Below, piece after piece: positions 25,182-32,789 of a DNA stretch of 34,044 nucleotides. Location of the stretch: assembly GCA_020850535.1 (NCBI GenBank), contig JADZEM010000061.1:1-34044 (forward strand), in the 5' to 3' direction. Below the pieces are notes generated by a model. It was not told where the DNA came from, did not search any database, and worked only from the letters and a program-made list of their open reading frames with translations. Each line of letters starts with the position of its first letter. Positions within the stretch are counted from its first letter, which is position 1. Position numbers and translations under genes: made by a program. This stretch comes from Chloroflexota bacterium (GTDB lineage Bacteria > Chloroflexota > UBA6077 > JACCZL01).

Positions 25182-25868
25182 ATGCTGGCCGCCTGCACGA
25201 CTCCCCACCCAGATTTCTTCCTGAGGCTTGGTACACGCGTGGCTGTCTGGATGCGCTCGGTCAAGGTGGGGTTCCGTGAGGCTGTCCAACCGCTCGCGGT
25301 GGCGTTAGCGCGCGCCGGCATCCAGGCGAACTGGCTGACCTACCTCGGGTTCCTGCTGAACGTCGTCGTGGCAGTGATGGTCGCGCAGGGCTGGTTTCTG
25401 GTTGGCGGAGCGACGTTCCTGATCGTCAACGCGCTCGACTTCCTCGACGGCGCGGTGGCGCGGGCGGCGGGCACGGCCGGCGCGTTCGGCGCGTTCCTCG
25501 ACTCGGTCCTGGACCGCTACTCGGAAGCGGTGGTCTTCGTCGGGCTGGTCGTCTGGTACGCCAGGGCCGACGATCAACTGGCGATGGTGATGTCGGCGCT
25601 GGCGCTGTCCGGGTCGTTCATGGTCAGCTACTGCCGCGCCCGCGCCGAGGGCCTGGGCCTGGACTGCGAGGTCGGGTTGCTGCAGCGTCCCGAGCGCATC
25701 GTCGTGCTGGGTATCGGGCTGATGCTGTCCGACGTGGTCCACCCGATGCTGCTGGTGGCGGTCTTGATCGCACTGGCGCTGCTCACGAACTTCACGGCAG
25801 CCCAGCGAATGCGGCACGTGGGCCGGCTGTTCGAGGAGCGGCGTAAGGGCCGCGGCATCGGGGGCTGA
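25182..25868 (+). CDS. CDP-alcohol phosphatidyltransferase, probable phosphatidylinositol-phosphate synthase
   Basis: This is a membrane enzyme joining a CDP-diacylglycerol (or CDP-archaeol-like) donor to an alcohol. The full signature D-x2-DG-x2-AR-x8-G-x3-D-x3-D is present: D86, D89, G90, A93, R94, G103, D107, D111. About six hydrophobic segments surround it. SYCRARAEGLGLDCEVG and LLQRPERI are typical of the actinobacterial phosphatidylinositol-phosphate synthase branch, and ino1 next door would supply inositol-1-phosphate. A PgsA-like phosphatidylglycerol-phosphate synthase is the main alternative. The start is uncertain: the ATG at 25182 has a weak ribosome site, and the ATG at 25251 (MRSVKVGF) fits family N-termini as well. 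Confidence 0.85.
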   Translation: MLAACTTPHPDFFLRLGTRVAVWMRSVKVGFREAVQPLAVALARAGIQANWLTYLGFLLNVVVAVMVAQGWFLVGGATFLIVNALDFLDGAVARAAGTAGAFGAFLDSVLDRYSEAVVFVGLVVWYARADDQLAMVMSALALSGSFMVSYCRARAEGLGLDCEVGLLQRPERIVVLGIGLMLSDVVHPMLLVAVLIALALLTNFTAAQRMRHVGRLFEERRKGRGIGG

Positions 25869-25875
25869 CGCGCGC

Positions 25876-26202
25876 TCAGTCGGGCTCGATGGTCACCCGC
25901 AGGCCGCGTGCTGCAAGCTGGTGCTCGTACAGTTCGGCTCGTTCCTTCGGCGCGCGCGCCACAACCGACGCGCCGGTCGTGTGGACTTCCCAGGCGTGCT
26001 GGTGGGCCTTGTCCCGCGTCATCCCGGGGATGATCCGGCAGAGCGCCACCTCGACGTCGTCGAACGAATGGCAGTCGCAGTCCAAGACCACGACTTTGAA
26101 CGGCCGTAGCGCCTTCGGCACGACCGTCTGATCGCGGTCGAGGTCAGGGTGCGTGATCGTCGGCGTCGTCTCGGCTCGGGGCGGCGTGCTTCGTGGAGCC
26201 AT
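25876..26202 (-). CDS. clpS: Divergent ClpS-like Clp protease adaptor
   Basis: ClpS delivers N-degron proteins to ClpAP/ClpCP. The 108-residue protein has the ClpS fold pattern: FKVVVLDCDCHSFDDVEVAL (about 35-54), WEVHTTGASVV (71-81) and an ERAELYEHQL helix. H74, the conserved binding-pocket His, is kept. The NDD motif that holds the substrate amino group is DCD (41-43), so Asn becomes Asp and the first Asp becomes Cys. F47 stands at the gatekeeper position, Met in E. coli. N-degron binding is therefore doubtful or altered. The ATG lies 6 bp after the DUF2283 stop, with AAGGGG upstream. No clpA/clpC is in the window. Confidence 0.82.
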   Translation of the reverse strand: MAPRSTPPRAETTPTITHPDLDRDQTVVPKALRPFKVVVLDCDCHSFDDVEVALCRIIPGMTRDKAHQHAWEVHTTGASVVARAPKERAELYEHQLAARGLRVTIEPD

Positions 26203-26208
26203 CTGGTG

Positions 26209-26433
26209 TCAGGCCCCTTCAGCGAGTTGACGCAGGAGCCTGGCGCGTACGCCCACCAGCGTCACGCCGACCACTTCATGCGCGGCTTCGTCGTAGCGCA
26301 GGATGACGCCATCACCAGCATCGACACCCATGGCCGCGCGAGGTGCGCCCAGCGCGAGATAGAGGACATCGGCCTCTTCATCGTAGGTCCGAGTTACCGG
26401 CTCGCGGCCTTCCAGTATCTTCACCGCTTCCAT
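26209..26433 (-). CDS. DUF2283 family small protein
   Basis: A 74-residue protein with the DUF2283 pattern: TYDEEADVLYLALG (about 14-27) followed by VILRYDEAAHEVVGVTLVG. These small beta-rich proteins have no established function and often sit in toxin/antitoxin or mobile neighbourhoods. The start is the ATG at 26433, with AAGGAG 6 nt upstream; the frame stays open upstream, but that part is low-quality and overlaps a clpS remnant. It is cotranscribed with clpS and is sandwiched between an intact clpS and a truncated one. Confidence 0.85.
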   Translation of the reverse strand: MEAVKILEGREPVTRTYDEEADVLYLALGAPRAAMGVDAGDGVILRYDEAAHEVVGVTLVGVRARLLRQLAEGA

Positions 26434-26482
26434 AGGATGCTCCTTGACCGCGACTGGTAGACGGTGTGACCTCGGTGGCCCG

Positions 26483-26581
26483 GTCCAGCAGCACGACGTT
26501 GAACGGCCTGAGCGCCTTCGCCACGACCATCTGGACTCGGTCAAGGTCAGGGCGTGTGATGGTTGGTGTCGGACTACGCAT
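26483..26581 (-). pseudogene. Truncated duplicate of the clpS 5' end
   Basis: From the ATG at 26581 the frame reads MRSPTPTITRPDLDRVQMVV and on through AKALRPFNVVLLD. Over 30 residues, 23 match the N-terminal segment of the intact clpS at 25876-26202, and nucleotide similarity is also clear. Similarity stops at the position of the NDD motif (here D-R-A), after which the frame runs into unrelated sequence overlapping the DUF2283 gene. The ClpS core is missing. It is best read as a remnant of a tandem duplication; a short translated leader peptide is a less likely alternative. Confidence 0.75.
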
Positions 26582-26812
26582 CGCTATCTGTATTCTCGCA
26601 GATTGATAGTCCTACGAGGGGTCTTCGCACACGAGCCGGCGGATCTCTGACCTGATCGAGATGTAGATGTTGCCCTGTCGATCCAGTCTGACGACTCCCG
26701 CATCGACCGTGTCGCCTCGTTCCTCCTGCTGTCCACGACTCATGGCTCCCCAGGCGGCCAGCACCGTACCGTCCGGTCCCAACCGTTTGACCGGCAACGG
26801 GCCACCGTGGCT

Positions 26813-26820
26813 GACGTAGA
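26813..26820. repeat. Target-site duplication, left copy (GACGTAGA)
   Basis: GACGTAGA directly before the left terminal repeat is repeated exactly at 27040-27047 after the right one. An exact 8-bp duplication flanking an element is direct evidence of transposition. If the true terminus is CAGGGC rather than CCAGGGC, the duplication would be 10 bp with one mismatch. Confidence 0.85.
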
Positions 26821-27039
26821 CCAGGGCAATTGCATGTTCGCTGGTGTACCCGAAGCATCATGGAACGGGCGGTCGGGGACTGAAGTCCCCGCCTACACGC
26901 ATGCCGTCGCTGCGCGACGGCCGTGGGGAACGGCAGGCACTGGTGCGACTGGAGCGTCGCGCAGCGACTGCATGACTGTAGGCGGGGCTTTCAAGCCCCG
27001 ACGCCGCCGCACGACGACATCAACATGCAATCGCCCTGG
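26821..27039 (+). mobile_element. MITE-like element, copy 2 (complete, 219 bp)
   Basis: The ends are CCAGGGCAATTGCATGTT and, inverted, CCAGGGCGATTGCATGTT: an 18-bp terminal inverted repeat with one mismatch. Inner inverted blocks follow: GTCGGGGACTGAAGTCCCCG against GTCGGGGCTTGAAAGCCCCG, and GCCGTCGCTGCGCGACG against GCAGTCGCTGCGCGACG. The whole element is thus an extended imperfect palindrome. There is no coding capacity. The CAGGGC ends and an 8-10 bp duplication fit what is known of the ISAs1 family, so a full-length ISAs1-like transposase elsewhere in the genome is the likely mobiliser; that is inference. It lies inside the NHL pseudogene. Confidence 0.9.
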
Positions 27040-27047
27040 GACGTAGA
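27040..27047. repeat. Target-site duplication, right copy (GACGTAGA)
   Basis: This is an exact copy of 26813-26820. Removing the element and one copy rejoins the NHL reading frame. Confidence 0.85.
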
Positions 27048-29138
27048 CGTTGCTTGCTGCGTCCACGGTCAATGATGTGATACGCGCGAACATGGTTGTG
27101 CCAGTGCGCTGATCATCGACCGGGACATCTCCCCAGCGCGCCAGCACGGCGCCGTCTGGGTCCAGCGCGAGTGCGGTAGCGGTGAACGTGCGGCCACGCG
27201 GCGCCCATCGATCAAGATCCTCCGCCCGCCAGCGAGCCTGCTGCCGACCATCCGGCCCGATCTTGTACACGCTCCCCTTGTCGGCGATATACACCGTCTC
27301 ATCGGGAGCCACGACGTAGTCCACCGCCTCTGGCACATACCGGTCCCCGGCCACACCAGCAGGCTGCCAGTGCTTGTCTACTTCGCCATTGGCATTCACC
27401 CTGACGACCGCGTTGCGACGGATCTGATCGCCATCTGAGTATGAGGGTCCCAGGCGCGTCGGCCGGTGCGCCGATCCTGGCGATCGTTTCGCCAGTCGGC
27501 GCGAGTTTCTGGATCTGTCCAGAGCCTTGCCAGCCACCACCTGTTGCGTAGATGGCGCCGTCTTGGTCAACTGCGATCCCCCCTGCCTGCGAAATGGTCC
27601 AGTCGCCCAATGGTGTGCCGTCCGTCGTGTACGCACGGATCAGCCAGCCACCATGCTCAGAGACGTACAGGAGTCCGTCAGCACCGAAGGTGATGAGCCC
27701 TGGCCGAAAGAGCTTTCCGAACCATTCCTGGCTGCGCCAATGATCGATAGCGTCGCCGTCTGGCGACAGTACGTGTATCGCTCCGCCGTACTGACTGTAC
27801 TCGGTGACGTAAAGCGTGCCGCTGCGATCGGCCGCCATGCTATGCGGTCGCGCGATGGGGGTGCCGGGCGTCAGCGGAGACAGACCGGCCGTACTCAGCA
27901 AGCGGGATGCACCCGTACGCAGGCTAATCCGCTTGAGTTGGCTTCTGGCGGGAAAGATGTGTGACACCGTACCGCTGCGGGAGACCGAGTAGATATAGAG
28001 ATAGCCGCCGCCGACAGCAATTGACCCGAGCGCTGTTGTCAATTCGGTCTCCACGATGGTCTGACCGAACTGTTCGGTCGTGCGCGGCTCGACCGGATCG
28101 GGCAGCACGATCTCCTGTAGCTGGCCATCAGGAGCGAGCCTCAAGACGCGCTGATAGGCCAGGTCAGCCACGTACAGATTGCCAGCCTCGTCGATGGCGA
28201 CGTCCTGCGGTACTGGTCGAAGGTCTGGTCGCTCCTGGGGGAGACCGATGATCTCCAGTACGGCACCGGTCGGTGAGAGACGTTGGAGACGTCCATTCCC
28301 GGCATCGGCCACGACCAGATTGACGGGCCAGTTCCAGGCTCTCCGGGCCGTCACCGGCCTGACCAAACTGTCCCAATGGCTGGCCAGACGCCGCGTAGCG
28401 GACCAAGAAGTACGGTTCTGGCCCGCTGAGCGGCAGCGGATCCGCGAAGAGCACGACGATGTCGCCACCTGGAGCCACGACGATTCCTCGGATCGTTCCG
28501 ACATGCTCGATGTAGCCGGGCCAGATCGGGAACGAGCCGGCTGGAGCACCATCCGGAGTGAGCTTCTGGATGCGCTTGTTGACCGGATCTCCGACGTACG
28601 CTATTCCGCTGGCATCGATGCCGACGCCGCTACGTGCGGCCAACTCACCGGGCGCGTCGCGGGCGCCAGCGAAGACCTTCCAGTGACCGGGAGTCGTCAC
28701 GTCTGCCGGTACTGCCGGCGGAATGAGCGTCACCCTGGCCGGCTCGTTCGCAAGTGCTGCGTGGGTACCTACAATGGCCACAGCCAGGACGAGACACACG
28801 ATGATGATGAAGAACCGAGCGTGGCGGGTCACCTGCCTGTTCCCGGCTCGTCTCGTTTCGGCTGAGGTGCCCGCCACGAGGCAACCTCCCGCTTGCTTGC
28901 CGGATAGTCGCTCTACCATGGAGCACCTCGTCGACTGCCGCCGCCGTAGGGGACAACAGATCTTGCCTCGCGAGCATATCAGCTTCTCGTCTCAGGTTCG
29001 CAAGTGCAGGTGCCAATGGTCAAAGAAGTGGGACATTTTCGTGTCTGCTGGGTCATTCGTCGGACATTCAGCCTATGCGGCTCTGCCAAGGCAGGACTAA
29101 GCTGTACCTGACCGTCCATTTCGGATAGGGGGTCGCAC

Positions 29139-30944
29139 ATGTACTTCCAGAACTACAATCCAACTGGCAATGTCGTCTTCTCCACACTCGCTGCTGCTCT
29201 GCCCATCGTCGTCCTGCTCTACTTCATCGCATTGCACCCGCACCGGGACGCCGAAGGTCGGCGGCACCTCGGAGTCAGCGCGCCGCTGGCGGCGCTGATC
29301 GGCGTCGTGGCCGCGTTCGCGGTGGCGCTCGGCGTGATGGGCATGCCGCTGGCCGGCAGCATCTCGGCGTTCGTGCTGGGCGTCCTGTCAGGGTTCATGG
29401 GGATCATCTGGATCGTCGTGGCGGCGATGCTGCTCTACACGATCACCCTGATCAGCGGGAACTTCGAGATCGTCAAAGAGTCGATCATTCACATCTCGTT
29501 TGACCGGCGGCTCCAAGTGTTGCTGATCGCCTTCTCGTTCGGGGCGATCATCGAGGGAACCTCCGGGTTCGGGACACCCGTCGCCATCGCCGGGGCGATG
29601 ATGGTCGGCCTCGGCTTCGCACCGCTGCAGTCGGCGGTGCTGAACCTGCTGGCGAACACCGCGCCCGTCGCCTGGGGAGCCATCGGCACCCCGATCATCA
29701 CCCTCGCCGCCGTGAGCGGCCTCCACGAAGTCACGATCTCTGCCATGGCCGGACGGCAATTGCCGTTCGCATCGGTGCTGGTGCCGTTCTGGCTGGTCGC
29801 TACGTTCGTGCGAATGGAGGGCGGATCGTGGGGCGAGGTCTGGGAGGTCTGGCCGGCGACGCTGGTAGCCGGCGGCGTCTTCGCCGTCGCCCAGTTCGTC
29901 GTCTCGGGAACCGAGGGGCTGCACCTGCTGACCGACGTGATCTCGGGCATCGTGTCGGTGGTGGCGGTGGTGCTGTTCCTCCAGGTCTGGCATCCGCGAC
30001 GCCGATTCTTGCTGCGGGTCGAACGGCTGGCCGCCACGGCAGGCGGTGGAGACGACAGCGCTGGCGGGCCGGCCGACGAGGCGCGGTACCGATATCCGTA
30101 CACACTCGGGCAGACTGTGCGTGCCTGGGTGCCCTGGGTCTTGCTCGTGATGTGCGTGGGCGTGTGGGGCGCTCCCAGCGTCAAGACGGCGTTCGACACA
30201 GCGTTGCCACCGGTAGAGGCCCAGGTGCTCGGCCTGCATGTCAGCGGCACGGCCTCGCGCCCCGTCTTCGATATGCCAGCGCTCCACCTGCTGGTGCAGC
30301 GCACCCCGCCCGTCGCCGCCGCCGACGCCAGACCCGAGGCCGCACAGTTCCCGCTGAACTGGCTCTCGGCGGCGGGCACCGGCGTGTTCGTGGCGGCAGT
30401 GCTGAGCGGGCTGTTCGTGCGCCTCTCGGCCGGCCAGTGGGCTGAAGCGGGCTCGCGGACGGCCCGACGGATGCGCATCCCGATCCTGGTTATCGCCCAG
30501 GTGCTGGGCATCGGCTTCCTGACTCGCTATGCGGGCCTGGACGCCGTTCTGGGTCTGGCCTTCACGGCTACGGGCGTGCTGTACCCGTTCTTCGCCGCGT
30601 ACCTCGGCTGGCTTGGCGTCTTCCTGACCGGCTCTGATACGGCGTCGAACGCGCTGTTCGGCAGCCTGCAGCGGATCACCGCCGAGCAGCTTGGCTTGAA
30701 TCCGATCCTGATCGTCGCGGCCAACTCGTCAGGCGGGGTGATGGGCAAGATGATCGACGCTCAGTCGATCACGGTCGCCACGGCAGCCTGCTACGAGGAT
30801 CCCCAGGAGGGCGCGCACGCGGTCGGCCCGATCTTCCGGACGGTCTTCTGGCACTCTATCGCGCTGGCGGCGTTCATCGGGGTGGTGGTGATGCTCCAGG
30901 CGTACGTCTTCCCCTGGATGGTGCCCACGCCGCCCGGCGGCTGA
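29139..30944 (+). CDS. L-lactate permease family transporter
   Basis: LctP/LldP-type proton symporters import lactate, and some import glycolate. The 601-residue protein has about 13-14 hydrophobic segments. The family's re-entrant motif IIEGTSGFGTPVAIAGA lies at about 137-153, and NTAPVAWGAIGTPI at about 175-188. The second half holds LTGSDTASNALFGSLQ (about 487-502) and the end motif NSSGGVMGKMIDAQSI (about 530-545). The start is ATG, with GATAGGGGG upstream. No lactate dehydrogenase (lldD or lutABC) is adjacent, so the substrate rests on family alone. The 219 bp upstream (28920-29138) hold no gene and no clear promoter motif. Confidence 0.93.
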   Translation: MYFQNYNPTGNVVFSTLAAALPIVVLLYFIALHPHRDAEGRRHLGVSAPLAALIGVVAAFAVALGVMGMPLAGSISAFVLGVLSGFMGIIWIVVAAMLLYTITLISGNFEIVKESIIHISFDRRLQVLLIAFSFGAIIEGTSGFGTPVAIAGAMMVGLGFAPLQSAVLNLLANTAPVAWGAIGTPIITLAAVSGLHEVTISAMAGRQLPFASVLVPFWLVATFVRMEGGSWGEVWEVWPATLVAGGVFAVAQFVVSGTEGLHLLTDVISGIVSVVAVVLFLQVWHPRRRFLLRVERLAATAGGGDDSAGGPADEARYRYPYTLGQTVRAWVPWVLLVMCVGVWGAPSVKTAFDTALPPVEAQVLGLHVSGTASRPVFDMPALHLLVQRTPPVAAADARPEAAQFPLNWLSAAGTGVFVAAVLSGLFVRLSAGQWAEAGSRTARRMRIPILVIAQVLGIGFLTRYAGLDAVLGLAFTATGVLYPFFAAYLGWLGVFLTGSDTASNALFGSLQRITAEQLGLNPILIVAANSSGGVMGKMIDAQSITVATAACYEDPQEGAHAVGPIFRTVFWHSIALAAFIGVVVMLQAYVFPWMVPTPPGG

Positions 30945-31048
30945 CCGCACGAGCGATCTGGCCGCTCTGGCCTGACCCAATGCCTCGCGAGGCTGAAGCT
31001 GATGCCGTGTCCGTCGTCGCAACCGAAGTGAGCCTGCGAACCCTGCCC

Positions 31049-31158
31049 GTCATCCCGAGCGGAGTGAGCCTGCGAACGCAGTCGAGGGATCTTCCTCGTG
31101 TCGGCACACAGGGGAAGATCCCTCCACTCCGCTCGTTCCTCGCTTCGGTCAGGATGAC
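31049..31158 (+). repeat. Full copy of the inverted-repeat element (GTCATCCC...GGATGAC)
   Basis: A 110-bp imperfect palindrome with arms GTCATCCCGAGCGGAGTGAG and CTCGCTTCGGTCAGGATGAC. Inner complementary blocks are GAGGGATCTTCC and GGAAGATCCCTC. It is inverted relative to the copy at 6850-6965. AGTGAGCCTGCGAAC occurs both just outside (31027-31041) and inside (31063-31077), a 15-bp direct repeat that hints at slippage or partial duplication. The 349-bp gap 30945-31293 contains only this and the palindrome at 31232-31255. Confidence 0.85.
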
Positions 31159-31231
31159 GGAGGGGAGGTCGTATGTCGCTTCGGTCGGGAGGACAGTCAA
31201 ATCACATTCAAGGAGATAGAGTCCTTCAGAC

Positions 31232-31255
31232 AGGCGGGGGACATGTCCCCCGCCT
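31232..31255. repeat. Perfect 24-bp palindrome downstream of the M81 peptidase gene
   Basis: The half-site is AGGCGGGGGACA and the second half is its exact complement. It resembles the inner GGCGGGGACT..AGTCCCC hairpin of the MITE-like element and may be a solo relic of it. It lies 39 bp past the M81 gene stop and could act as a terminator stem, though no T-run follows on either strand. Confidence 0.7.
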
Positions 31256-31293
31256 CGCGACACGAATGACGAACTGAAGACGCTGTCTCGGTG

Positions 31294-32772
31294 CTACTCC
31301 ATCGGGTCGAGCGGGAAGATCGGGCGGCGGACGTGCTGGTACCGGAACCGAGAGAGATCGGAGTTACTCAGGCCCGGAGTATCGACTTCGACGACCCGCG
31401 AGGCCAGCGGCTCGAACGCCCCGCGATAGTGGACGCTCGACTTGAGCACCAGCACCCGCTTGCGGCCGGGGTCGATCCCCTGCGAACGGAACATGCCAGC
31501 ATCCAGCGCCTGGACACGGTTGCTGGTGACGATGACGTCCACGCCGTCGATGGCCAGGACGGCCGTCGGTCCCATCCGCGTCTCGGCGCCGGCGTTCATC
31601 GGGCCGAGATTCACGAAGCTGCCGTCGGTGAGCAGGCGGACTCGCCCCGTCACGGTCAGTGGCGCCCCGTGGAGAGCATCCACCTTGCCGCCAAGGTCGA
31701 GGGTGACGGTCTCGCCGACGCCGGCCTTCTGGCAGACCTTCACGGCGGCGGGATCCCAGATCGCCCCGACAGCGGCCTGCTGAACGCCACGCTGGAGCAG
31801 GCCGCGCAGCAGGATCGTGCCGTCGCACGGTGAGCCGGCGCCGGGATTGTCCGCCGTGTCGGCCAGGAGAACCGGGCCGCCAGCGTCGGCCGGGTGGCTG
31901 ACCGCGATGTCGAGCGCATCCTCGACTGGAGTGCATTGGACCACGAACTCCTGGCGTCTGGCCCAGGCCAGCGCGGCCACCTCGTCCGCCACCCGGTCGG
32001 CGAGCGACTGGTCCCCCTCGGAGATCGCCAGGACGGCCAGGCCGGCCTCGGGTACGTCGGCATATGGGAAGCCCGCCGCCACCGTGACCGCGACCATGCC
32101 GGGCTGCCCCTCAAGCTCGTGCGCCAGCTCGATCAAGGCCCGCATCGGCGTGTCGTAGCTGGTGCACTGCTTGGGAAGGGGCGGCAGGAGGGGCGGCTTT
32201 CGCAGCGCGCGGGCCGTCCGCAGCCCGTGCGCCACCATCCGGTGGACGATCGCGCCGGCCTCCAAACCGCGTGAGTACATGTCGATATGCGGGTAGGTGT
32301 CGTAGCCGACGAGCGCGTCGGCCAGGGCGACCATGCCGTCCGAGATGTTGGCATGCAGGTCGAGGACGGCGACGATCGGGATGGACCCTACCAGCGCCCG
32401 TACTCGACGTAAGATCTCAGCGTCGCCGTCGCCGGCCCGCTCGGCCACCATCGCGCCGTGCAGCTCCAACAGCACGCCGTCGAGCGGCCCGGCGTCGCGG
32501 AGGCCGTCGAGCAGCATGGTGGTCAGGCGGTCGAACGCCTCGGCAGTGACCGTGCCGGAGGGGGCGGCCTCCGCCAGCATCGTCGGCACGACCTCGAAGC
32601 CCTCGGACCGCGCCGAGTCGATGAACCCGCCGACGATCGTCTTGGTGCCGGCGAAGGCCGGCAGCAACGCCTCGGCGCTGTGGACGCCGCGCCGCTCGAA
32701 GAGCGTCAGGTCGGTCTTAATGGTCGAAAAGGTGTTCGTCTCGTGGGAGATGCCGCCAACCGCGATCCGCAT
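31294..32772 (-). CDS. M81 family metallopeptidase (MlrC-like)
   Basis: The family is named for microcystinase MlrC, a zinc peptidase that finishes breakdown of linearised microcystin; most members have unknown substrates. The 492-residue protein begins MRIAVGGISHETNTFS, with zinc-ligand-type H10. It contains LLELHGAMVAE, AVLDLHANIS, GYDTYPHID and LADTADNPGAGSPCDGT, all conserved in M81. The start is the ATG at 32772, with purine-rich AGGCGG before it; the longer frame is not supported. It lies 17 bp after an aldo/keto reductase gene, so the pair is probably one transcript. Microcystin as a real substrate is not implied. Confidence 0.9.
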   Translation of the reverse strand: MRIAVGGISHETNTFSTIKTDLTLFERRGVHSAEALLPAFAGTKTIVGGFIDSARSEGFEVVPTMLAEAAPSGTVTAEAFDRLTTMLLDGLRDAGPLDGVLLELHGAMVAERAGDGDAEILRRVRALVGSIPIVAVLDLHANISDGMVALADALVGYDTYPHIDMYSRGLEAGAIVHRMVAHGLRTARALRKPPLLPPLPKQCTSYDTPMRALIELAHELEGQPGMVAVTVAAGFPYADVPEAGLAVLAISEGDQSLADRVADEVAALAWARRQEFVVQCTPVEDALDIAVSHPADAGGPVLLADTADNPGAGSPCDGTILLRGLLQRGVQQAAVGAIWDPAAVKVCQKAGVGETVTLDLGGKVDALHGAPLTVTGRVRLLTDGSFVNLGPMNAGAETRMGPTAVLAIDGVDVIVTSNRVQALDAGMFRSQGIDPGRKRVLVLKSSVHYRGAFEPLASRVVEVDTPGLSNSDLSRFRYQHVRRPIFPLDPME

Positions 32773-32789
32773 CCGCCTGCCGCCTCTCC

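Larger units (their letters stand above)
26612..28919 (-). pseudogene. NHL-repeat beta-propeller secreted protein, disrupted
   Basis: The N-terminus has a hydrophobic export segment (RFFIIIVCLVLAVAIVGTHA). It is followed by many NHL/SMP-30-like blades: VGIDASGIAYVGDPVNKRIQ, VAIDEAGNLYVADLAYQRVL, MAADRSGTLYVTEYSQYGG, IAVDQDGAIYATGGGW, LTVDAASNVYV, VRLDRQGNIYISI. The blades fall in different frames. One shift lies near 28345, possibly with a small deletion; a second lies near 27450. A 219-bp element interrupts the gene at 26821-27039. Joining the flanks gives NVYVSHGGPLPVKRLGPDG in frame. NHL propellers usually mediate protein or polymer contacts; the role here is unknown. The intact protein would have been about 690 residues. 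A later GTG start (28832) is possible. Confidence 0.88.

Noticed and set aside
26821-27039. CRISPR-like repeat with hairpins
   Set aside because: There are single dispersed copies with terminal inverted repeats and target duplication, and no regular repeat-spacer pattern or cas genes.
28179-28865. 228-residue plus-strand frame over the NHL pseudogene
   Set aside because: It is antisense to clear NHL blades and has no recognisable feature of its own.
30980-31219. 79-residue ORF between the lactate permease and the M81 gene
   Set aside because: It lies over the repeat at 31049-31158 and reads VIPSGVSLRTQSRDLP, the same repeat-derived peptide.
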